Shown here: positions 1-5,169 of the stretch, piece by piece
How positions within the stretch are numbered: position 1 is the first letter of the stretch
How the letters are laid out: each line of letters starts with the position of its first letter
From: an uncultured Eubacteriales bacterium
GTDB lineage: Bacteria > Bacillota > Clostridia > Oscillospirales > Acutalibacteraceae
Assembly: GCA_900320235.1 (NCBI GenBank)
Contig: ONRO01000116.1
Location: 1-6,173 of the forward strand
Direction of reading: 5' to 3'
DNA: 6,173 nucleotides
Made by a program: the position numbers and the translations under genes
Notes under the pieces: model-generated
The model's input: only the letters and a program-made list of their open reading frames with translations
Told to the model about the DNA's origin: nothing
Databases searched by the model: none

Positions 1-150
1 AACTATAATAAAATTTTGGGTCAGAAGAAATCAGAGCCGCGGGAGTGCAACAGTACTTCTCTGTCAGAGCGCAGTGTATACGGAGCGATAGCGCGTCGCG
101 ACACCGGCGGCACGCCGGAGGCCTTTTTAAATGCCCCTGCGAAACTTTAA
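1..150 (+). other. Edge-truncated open frame, possibly repeat-derived
   Basis: Frame 1 is open from the left edge to a TAA at 148-150, giving about 49 codons with no start visible inside the window. The end of the predicted peptide reads ARRDTGGTPEAFLNAPAKL. I recognise no domain. The Arg-Asp-Thr-Gly-Gly-Thr-Pro part is encoded by the GC-rich repeat at 96-119, whose second copy near 4410 has an in-frame stop just upstream and lies in non-coding DNA. The reading frame may therefore be an accident of a dispersed repeat rather than the 3' end of a real gene converging on the GTPase gene. It could also be a decayed gene end. The frame is certain but its coding status is doubtful. Confidence 0.25.
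96..119 (+). repeat. GC-rich hairpin repeat, copy 1
   Basis: These 24 bases match 4410-4433 with a single mismatch. The copy starts with an NruI-type palindrome, TCGCGA, and contains a perfect 6-bp inverted repeat, CCGGCG-gca-CGCCGG (104-118). It is strikingly GC-rich against AT-rich intergenic DNA. A T-run (124-128) follows five bases after the stem on the + strand, so a weak + strand terminator is possible, although the spacing is poor. It lies downstream of the minus-strand GTPase gene. Confidence 0.6.
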
Positions 151-170
151 TTTTTTAGCTTAAATCAGTA

Positions 171-2759
171 TCAGATCATATCGGAAATAATTGAGCGTAT
201 TTCCTTTTCCGCCAACCTTACCTCATCAAGAAAAGACTGTGAAGAAACTCTCAGCGCCCCGTTTCCGAGAATAATGAGCTGTTCCATTCCGTCAGAGGTC
301 ACAACCCTGACCCTGTGTTTTCTTGCAAGTGTGTTCGATACCTTTTCAATATACATATCGGCAGTTTCTGCCTCCTTTGTGTATACAATGTTGATATTAC
401 CGATCTTTTCCACTTCGCGTACATTGCCCCTGACCTTGTAGGCATCGAATACAAGTATCAGCTCGCATTTTCTGTAACCCTGATAATTGCAGAGAATATT
501 GATAAGCATATTTCTTGCAGCATCAAGATTAGTCTGTGCTGCTTTTTTCAGCTCATCCCATGAAAATATTACATTGTATCCGTCAACAAGTACATATTCA
601 GTGCCGTCATATTTTGCCGCAGGAGCTTTTGCTCTGAGCCTGCCGTCGCTTTTTTTTCTGCTGTCATCATAGTTGTACTCCTGACGTTCTTCTCTTTTTC
701 TTTTCACAGGACCGTAGGTGTTTTCAAATATCTGCATAAGCTCCTTATCAAAAGCAAAAATATCGCTCTGACTCTTTGCTGTCCTGATATAATCAGCCGG
801 GTTATCAATTCCTTTGGTTTCACGTCCGGAAAGTACAGCACTCAGATGCATATGATCCCTGACTTCATTCCATTTTACATTATGTCCTGCACCATGAGAA
901 CAGAAAACTGAATCGCAAGGGTTTTCAGTATCGCTGTCCGGATCATATCCGGTCCGGGAAATGATCTCCTCGCTGTTGTGGCAGAGATCATATCCGCTGA
1001 AGGTGTAGCTCAGCCTGCCTCTGCCTCTTGTGTACTGCATTACCTCGCTGCCGTAATCATTCATCGTTGCTGCCGGTGCCCTGCCTGTTATGACTGTCAT
1101 TTCACCCTGAGTTTCAGGCGGCTCAAAGCTTCCGCAAAGCCTGTCAATATCCGAAAGTGCACGTCCTGTGTTTTCAGCCGGAACTTCAAGCGTAAAATCA
1201 TAGAACGGCTCAAGCAGAACAGACTTCGCACTTCTCAGTCCCTGACGGACTGCCCTGTATGCCGCCTGACGGAAATCTCCGCCTTCCGTATGCTTGAGAT
1301 GTGCTTTTCCTGCGGCAAGCGTTATTTCAATATCTGTGACCGGTGAACCTGTCAGAACACCGATATGTGTCTTTTCATAAAGCTGGGACAGAATCAGCCG
1401 CTGAAAATTTCTGTCAAGCTGTTCCTCCCTGACCGATGATGAATAAATGATACCGCTGTTTCTCTTGCCTGGCTTCATTATGAGATGTACCTCCGCATAA
1501 TGCCGCAGCGGTTCAAAATGACCTATTCCTTCAACAGTGTCTGTAATGGTTTCTTTGTAGATAATGCTTCCCCTGCCGAAGGAAACATCAAAACCAAAAC
1601 GATCTTTTATTATACTTCTGAGTATCTCGAGCTGTATTTCTCCCATAAGTCTGATCTGTATGCTGCCGTTTCTTTCGTCCCATTCAACATTCAGCTGAGG
1701 ATCCTCGGCTTCAAGTATACGCATTTTTCCGAGTGCGGTATTTGCATTTACCTCCGGCGGAAGCTCAAGCGTATATGTCAGAACGCTCTCAAGAACAGGT
1801 GCAGCGCTGTCCTCCTGAGCACCGAGTCCGTCGCCTGCACGGGTAAAGCTCACACCCGTTACCGCACATATTGTTCCTGCACCGACCTGCTCCTTAGCAG
1901 TGAATTTATCTCCGGAATAAACCCTTATCTGACTGATCTTTTCAGATGCTTTGTTTTTTCCGGATGCAAGAATATCACGCACCCTGAGAACACCGCCTGT
2001 TACCTTGAGGAAGGTCAGTCTGTTTCCCTGTTTATCCTCAGAGATCTTGAATACTCTTGCCGCAAATTCATCAATATATTCCGGCATACGTGTGAAGCGG
2101 TCCATGCATTCAAGAAGAGCATCTATTCCATCAAGGCGAAGTGCCGAACCGAACAGACACGGAAAAACCTCTCTCTTATTTATTGCACGCGCAATATCAT
2201 CATCATCAGGGCTTATACCATCGCTGTATTTTTCAATAAGCTCCTCGCTGCACATTGCAATATTTTCCTCAAATTCTTCACCTGACGGCCGGGAAAAATC
2301 AGTGCAGCCTTCGTCAAGCCTGTCTTTCAGCTGAGCAAGGACAATATCCTTGTCCGCAGCATCAAGATCCATCTTGTTGACAAAGATAAAACAGGGTACG
2401 TTATATTTTCTCAGAAGCTTCCACAGTGTGACTGTATGACTCTGCACACCGTCTGTTCCGCTTATCACAAGCAATGCATAGTCAAGCACCTGAAGTGTTC
2501 TTTCCGTTTCCGCAGAAAAATCAGCATGTCCCGGTGTATCCAGAAGGGTGAATTCGGATTCTCCGAAATTCATCATTGCCTGCTTTGAAAAAATAGTAAT
2601 TCCTCTTTCACGCTCAAGATAATTTGTATCAAGAAAGGAATCCCTGTGATCGACTCTTCCGAGTTTTTTTATATTTCCTGTGCTGTACATCATCGCTTCG
2701 GAGAGTGTAGTCTTTCCCGAATCGACATGAGCTATTATTCCGACAACGAGCTTTTTCAT
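171..2759 (-). CDS. TetM/EF-G-like translational GTPase fused to a Rae1/YacP-type NYN ribonuclease domain
   Basis: The protein has 862 residues, against about 640 for TetM and 700 for EF-G. The GTPase domain (1-225) has all signature motifs: P-loop AHVDSGKT (10-17), RGIT (52-55), DTPGH (74-78), NKMD (128-131) and GSAL (204-207). Domain II spans about 230-315, domain III 325-395, domain IV 396-515 and domain V 518-592, all following the TetM/EF-G order. A linker (593-720) carries Cys/His residues and a basic stretch (685-717). The tail (721-862) matches Rae1/YacP: VDGYN (725-729), VFDA (770-773), TKEAETAD (794-801), TSD (821-823) and GNGALR (832-837), with acidic residues D726, D772, D801 and D823. 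In Bacillus, Rae1 is a separate protein that cuts mRNA in the ribosomal A site. A GTP-driven ribosome factor that presents or positions the nuclease is inferred. The ATG start is set by the intact P-loop N-terminus. Its SD (GGATG, about 8 bases upstream) is weak. The tetracycline-protection loop of TetM is not conserved, so antibiotic resistance is unlikely. Confidence 0.93.
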   Translation of the reverse strand: MKKLVVGIIAHVDSGKTTLSEAMMYSTGNIKKLGRVDHRDSFLDTNYLERERGITIFSKQAMMNFGESEFTLLDTPGHADFSAETERTLQVLDYALLVISGTDGVQSHTVTLWKLLRKYNVPCFIFVNKMDLDAADKDIVLAQLKDRLDEGCTDFSRPSGEEFEENIAMCSEELIEKYSDGISPDDDDIARAINKREVFPCLFGSALRLDGIDALLECMDRFTRMPEYIDEFAARVFKISEDKQGNRLTFLKVTGGVLRVRDILASGKNKASEKISQIRVYSGDKFTAKEQVGAGTICAVTGVSFTRAGDGLGAQEDSAAPVLESVLTYTLELPPEVNANTALGKMRILEAEDPQLNVEWDERNGSIQIRLMGEIQLEILRSIIKDRFGFDVSFGRGSIIYKETITDTVEGIGHFEPLRHYAEVHLIMKPGKRNSGIIYSSSVREEQLDRNFQRLILSQLYEKTHIGVLTGSPVTDIEITLAAGKAHLKHTEGGDFRQAAYRAVRQGLRSAKSVLLEPFYDFTLEVPAENTGRALSDIDRLCGSFEPPETQGEMTVITGRAPAATMNDYGSEVMQYTRGRGRLSYTFSGYDLCHNSEEIISRTGYDPDSDTENPCDSVFCSHGAGHNVKWNEVRDHMHLSAVLSGRETKGIDNPADYIRTAKSQSDIFAFDKELMQIFENTYGPVKRKREERQEYNYDDSRKKSDGRLRAKAPAAKYDGTEYVLVDGYNVIFSWDELKKAAQTNLDAARNMLINILCNYQGYRKCELILVFDAYKVRGNVREVEKIGNINIVYTKEAETADMYIEKVSNTLARKHRVRVVTSDGMEQLIILGNGALRVSSQSFLDEVRLAEKEIRSIISDMI

Positions 2760-2796
2760 TTATATCACATCCGAAAAATCTTTTCTGTTCTGTCAC

Positions 2797-2842
2797 GGCG
2801 CTCCGGTAAATCTGCAGACCGCGCCATAGTGCTTTGCTATGG
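2797..2842 (-). promoter_or_regulatory. Structured 5' leader of the GTPase-nuclease gene (two competing hairpins)
   Basis: Read on the minus strand, CCATAG/CTATGG (2824-2829 with 2837-2842) forms a 6-bp hairpin. Immediately downstream, GGCGC+GGT pairs with ACC+GCGCC (2821-2825 and 2818-2820 with 2805-2807 and 2797-2801) around a 3-base bulge. The two stems share bases 2824-2825, so they compete at their junction. They end about 40 bases before the start codon. I find no convincing SigA promoter between the upstream terminator and this start, so the gene may partly depend on read-through from the L,D-transpeptidase transcript. A regulatory role is inferred only. Confidence 0.3.
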
Positions 2843-2895
2843 ATCAGGATTTCTATGCGTTCCATGTTCTGACTGATGACTTCCGCAGATGCTAT

Positions 2896-2926
2896 CAAAA
2901 TTCCCCGACCGCAGAAGCGATCGGGG
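2896..2926 (-). terminator. Intrinsic terminator of the L,D-transpeptidase gene
   Basis: On the minus strand a 10-bp stem, CCCCGATCGC/GCGGTCGGGG, contains one G-U wobble and closes a TTCT loop (2903-2926). It is followed by AATTTTG. It begins 12 bases after the transpeptidase stop codon. The U-tract is short (four Ts after two As), so termination may be leaky and allow some read-through into the GTPase gene. Confidence 0.7.
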
Positions 2927-2938
2927 ATCATCATTTTA

Positions 2939-4000
2939 TCAGTATACAAATACGGGCATATCGATATAGACTATGCTGTACAGACTTCCTGCAATATCGG
3001 TGGGAAGATTAACACATCCGTGTGAACCGTTTTCCTGATAGACATCTCCTCCGAAGGATTCCTGCCATTCAGCATCGTGAAATCCGATATCATCAGCAAA
3101 AGCCATCCAGTATGCTACCTGAGTATTATAACCGATACCGTAAAGCGTTGCATTCTTTGCCTTGTTGGTGATACGGAATTCACCCTTGGGTGTATCATTT
3201 CCGGTATTAGGATTTCCTGTGACAACATTACCCTCAAGAACGATCTTGCCGTCCTTGTAAACCCACATATACTGATTGGCTATGCTGACCTCAGCATATG
3301 AATTTCCGTAAGTATCACAAGGTCCGTATGCACCTGCTATCCTCATCCACCATTTATCACTTTCATTGCTTCTGTTTGTAAGATTAACCGTTACTGATTT
3401 TTTTCCGAGTATCAGCTCTCCGAGTTTTTCTGATGTATAGCTTTCATCAAGTATCCAGCCGAAGCTGTTATTCTGAAGTTCAATCTTTTCTCCGGCGTGA
3501 TTGACAAATTCAACACTTGAGGTAAAGGTATTGTATTCTGAAGCAAGCTCAGAAGCATACTGAGTAAGCTTGTCATTTTTGAGCTTGTATGAGAAAGAGC
3601 CGTCAGTTTTTTTTGTCACGTCAACAAAATCTGCAATACGTTTTATATCAAGCTTTTCTGTGTTGTCACCGATTCTGAGTTCAATCACTTCTGAAGCAAG
3701 AGGACCGTATTTTCCGTACTCAGAATTATCTTCAGCTTTTTTTTCACTGACTGTCACAGCTATACTATCTTTTGAATTATTCCTGCTGTCTGCAGCAGGC
3801 GATGGATTAAGCTCACCCCTTGTTTCTGAACCATTAAAAAACAAGAACATAAATGTCATGATAAGAGCAATAATAAGAACTCCGACACCGCCGAGAAGTA
3901 TTAAACTCTGTTTTTTATTGATTATCTCTTCGCTGTCGTTATTCAGCATTCCATGCATTTTTTCAGAAAAATCACCAATTATTTTTTTGGGTTTCATCAT
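2939..4000 (-). CDS. Membrane-anchored L,D-transpeptidase (YkuD domain)
   Basis: The protein is predicted to form 3-3 peptide cross-links in peptidoglycan on the outer face of the membrane, with an active-site cysteine. I place the start at the ATG ending at 4000 (353 aa), because GAGGG (4009-4013) lies 8 bases upstream. The longer frame from 4045 would need a TTG start without a visible SD. It has a cytoplasmic N-terminus (1-30), one hydrophobic segment (about 32-55), and a Ser/Asn-rich polar linker (56-95). A region at about 100-210 resembles the peptidoglycan-binding PG4-type domain often found before YkuD. The YkuD domain occupies about 235-353. The catalytic motif is complete: H308 in GFHDAEW, then SHGCVN (326-331) with Cys329. 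There is no N-terminal cleavage site, so this is a type II anchored enzyme. It has its own promoter (4119-4147) and terminator (2896-2926). The divergent neighbour is an ECF sigma operon, which suggests but does not prove an envelope-stress link. Confidence 0.93.
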   Translation of the reverse strand: MMKPKKIIGDFSEKMHGMLNNDSEEIINKKQSLILLGGVGVLIIALIMTFMFLFFNGSETRGELNPSPAADSRNNSKDSIAVTVSEKKAEDNSEYGKYGPLASEVIELRIGDNTEKLDIKRIADFVDVTKKTDGSFSYKLKNDKLTQYASELASEYNTFTSSVEFVNHAGEKIELQNNSFGWILDESYTSEKLGELILGKKSVTVNLTNRSNESDKWWMRIAGAYGPCDTYGNSYAEVSIANQYMWVYKDGKIVLEGNVVTGNPNTGNDTPKGEFRITNKAKNATLYGIGYNTQVAYWMAFADDIGFHDAEWQESFGGDVYQENGSHGCVNLPTDIAGSLYSIVYIDMPVFVY

Positions 4001-4008
4001 TTCAACAT

Positions 4009-4013
4009 CCCTC
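4009..4013 (-). promoter_or_regulatory. Ribosome binding site deciding the L,D-transpeptidase start
   Basis: GAGGG on the minus strand sits 8 bases before tandem ATG codons (3998-4000 and 3995-3997). It favours the ATG start over the in-frame TTG at 4043-4045. Confidence 0.75.
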
Positions 4014-4118
4014 AAACAAAACCAATTAATCAAGCTGATATGCAAAAGTCAGGACATCATCTGTTATTATTTTTGCAAAAGCTGCTCACATTTCCGAATT
4101 ATACTTTTTGACCAGTAC

Positions 4119-4147
4119 ATTATACTAAATTTCTTTGTGATAGTCAA
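4119..4147 (-). promoter_or_regulatory. SigA-type promoter of the L,D-transpeptidase gene
   Basis: On the minus strand, TTGACT (4142-4147) is followed by exactly 17 bases and TATAAT (4119-4124). This is one mismatch from full consensus. Transcription would begin near 4112, giving a 5' UTR of about 110 bases. A second AGTATAAT copy (4098-4105) lies 21 bases downstream but lacks a good -35 element. Confidence 0.85.
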
Positions 4148-4409
4148 CATGCGTATGCAATAATAAAACATTCACTTTTCGCAATAATTTAAATAAAGTA
4201 ACAATTCATCTTCCGGAAAAGAGAATATCATATCTAAAAAATAACTATTATACTGTTCATTACGCATACCGGCACGACAATGGGGTTATCTTATTTCAGA
4301 CTCGTGTAAATATTCTGAAAGTTTTAAAGCAGAAATAATATCAGCAGTTCAGGTTTAAAAAGTATGGTAGTGCCCGTGTAAAATTTATACAGACTATTTA
4401 AGACGTAAA

Positions 4410-4433
4410 TCGCGACACCGGCGGCACGGCGGA
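4410..4433 (+). repeat. GC-rich hairpin repeat, copy 2
   Basis: This segment is identical to 96-119 except for one C-to-G change that interrupts the 6-bp stem (CCGGCG-gca-CGGCGG). It sits in non-coding DNA, 20 bases upstream of the sigma-operon promoter, in the same orientation as copy 1. An in-frame TAA shortly upstream shows that this copy is not coding. Confidence 0.6.
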
Positions 4434-4453
4434 TAATTTCAGACTCTGACGGG

Positions 4454-4483
4454 CTGGCATTGTGTAAAAAAGTGTGTTATAAT
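4454..4483 (+). promoter_or_regulatory. Extended -10 promoter of the sigma/anti-sigma operon
   Basis: TGTTATAAT (4475-4483) is a perfect extended -10 element. CTGGCA (4454-4459), 18 bases upstream of TATAAT, matches the -35 consensus at 4 of 6 positions. Initiation near 4490 leaves a 5' UTR of about 190 bases. This looks like a SigA promoter. I found no well-spaced ECF-type pair (TGAAAC with CGTC) to support autoregulation. Confidence 0.6.
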
Positions 4484-4598
4484 GTTAATTAAATGCTGAA
4501 ACAATTGTAAAATGTCATTTATTGCATATTTTTAAGGATACACTGATTTATACCCGGCGTAAGGCTTTGGGTAATAAGCGCAGACTGCCCGGTTCGTC

Positions 4599-4610
4599 TG
4601 TGATATCACA
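4599..4610. promoter_or_regulatory. Perfect 12-bp palindrome, candidate operator
   Basis: TGTGATATCACA is perfectly self-complementary and lies 67 bases before the sigma start codon, downstream of the predicted promoter. The half-sites TGTGA/TCACA resemble CRP half-sites, but the 2-base spacer is too short for CRP. It could be a roadblock operator for an unknown dimeric regulator, or chance. Confidence 0.35.
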
Positions 4611-4677
4611 AAAACAGTTCTCCGCTCAGTGTTTCATTCTTGACTTGATACAAAAATTTTGAAACGGAGTTGAAAAA

Positions 4678-5169
4678 ATGAAAAGTCCGGAGGATACTTT
4701 TATTATGTATTATAATGGAGCATATCAATATCTGAGAGGACTGTGCGCCAATGAAGAACTTGCACGAAAGCTTGCAATGGATACTTTTCTGCGTGCAAGC
4801 ATTTTTATTAACAACTATCATGGTGAGGTCAATATCAAAGCATGGCTCAGCTCAATAATAAAAAAACAGTATATGCTGCATTTAAGAAAACTGAACAGCT
4901 TTTCCGGTGATAAGCTTCAGAAATATCTGAATGAAGAAAAAGCAAATTTCTGCAAGATGTTTCAGGACAAGGATTTTGCTGACAGGCTTTATCCCATTCT
5001 GAAAAATCTGCCTGACCCTTTCAGAGAAGTGTATATGCTCCGTGTTTTCGGAGATATGAACTTTAACCAGATCGGGAATGTTGAGCAGAAAAGCGTTCAT
5101 TGGGCATGTACAGTTTATTATCGTGCGTGGCTTATGATTCAGGACAGAATGGAGGCAGCTGAAAATTGA
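4678..5169 (+). CDS. ECF-type RNA polymerase sigma factor
   Basis: The 163-aa size is normal for an ECF sigma factor with only regions 2 and 4. Region 2 (about 8-72) shows the pattern YLRGLCANEELARKL, then DTFLRA and NIKAWLSSIIKKQY, which serves core binding and -10 melting. Region 4 (about 105-155) has LPDPFREVYMLRVFG and then a helix-turn-helix ending in VYYRA, for -35 recognition. The ATG start is supported by GGAG (4666-4669), 8 bases upstream. The stop overlaps the next start by four bases, implying translational coupling with the anti-sigma factor. The recognition helix reads SVHWACTVYYRA where related clostridial proteins usually have an Arg in WARVTYYRA, so promoter specificity may differ. 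The target regulon is unknown. Confidence 0.9.
   Translation: MKSPEDTFIMYYNGAYQYLRGLCANEELARKLAMDTFLRASIFINNYHGEVNIKAWLSSIIKKQYMLHLRKLNSFSGDKLQKYLNEEKANFCKMFQDKDFADRLYPILKNLPDPFREVYMLRVFGDMNFNQIGNVEQKSVHWACTVYYRAWLMIQDRMEAAEN
5151..5155 (+). promoter_or_regulatory. Ribosome binding site for the TTG-initiated anti-sigma gene
   Basis: GGAGG lies inside the 3' end of the sigma gene, 10 bases before a TTG start (5166-5168). No ATG in this frame keeps the N-terminal zinc-ligand Cys5, so the TTG is preferred. The weak start codon may keep the anti-sigma level tied to sigma translation. Confidence 0.65.

Larger units (their letters stand above)
4148..4677. other. Non-coding region between the divergent L,D-transpeptidase and sigma operons
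   Basis: I find no convincing gene here. The left half is very AT-rich and contains a third minus-strand AGTATAAT (4247-4254) without a well-spaced -35. A 7-bp inverted repeat, TTTCAGA/TCTGAAA (4294-4300 and 4314-4320), is followed by GTTTT and could be a weak + strand hairpin. The exact 11-mer ATTTCAGACTC occurs at 4293-4303 and 4436-4446. The right half holds the GC-rich repeat (4410-4433), the sigma promoter (4454-4483) and a long leader. The leader has small stems, TACCC/GGGTA (4551-4555 with 4569-4573) and CAGAC/GTCTG (4581-4585 with 4596-4600), plus a 12-bp palindrome (4599-4610). I do not recognise any known riboswitch. Confidence 0.7.

Noticed and set aside
1485..2285. A 266-codon + strand open frame antisense to the GTPase gene
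   Set aside because: It lies wholly opposite a well-conserved GTPase, is rich in Cys, Phe and Ser without any domain, and has no SD or promoter that I can see. It is a shadow frame.
2629..2949. A minus-strand open frame covering the GTPase leader and the first codons of the gene in another frame, considered as a leader peptide
   Set aside because: It runs through the terminator hairpin and 130 bases into the GTPase coding region, with no SD and no ribosome-stalling motif that I can recognise.
4001..4045. A 15-residue N-terminal extension of the L,D-transpeptidase from a TTG at 4043-4045
   Set aside because: The TTG has no SD, whereas the ATG at 3998-4000 has GAGGG at ideal spacing and directly precedes a normal cytoplasmic tail and membrane helix.
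4001..4112. A c-di-AMP (ydaO-type) or other riboswitch in the transpeptidase leader
   Set aside because: The leader is only about 110 bases, AT-rich, and shows none of the conserved stems or motifs that I know for these riboswitches.
3570..4163. A 197-codon + strand open frame opposite the transpeptidase N-terminus
   Set aside because: It is antisense to the transmembrane and Ser-rich linker regions, which explains its hydrophobic, Ser-rich translation. It also runs across the strong minus-strand promoter.
4172..4231. A 19-codon minus-strand small ORF starting MIFSFPEDEL
   Set aside because: It has no SD, and the possible promoter above it (4247-4252) lacks a properly spaced -35. It is too short to support as a gene.
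4497..4516. TGAAAC followed by TGTC as an ECF-type autoregulatory promoter
   Set aside because: The spacing is 10 bases rather than about 16, and TGTC does not match the usual CGTC.
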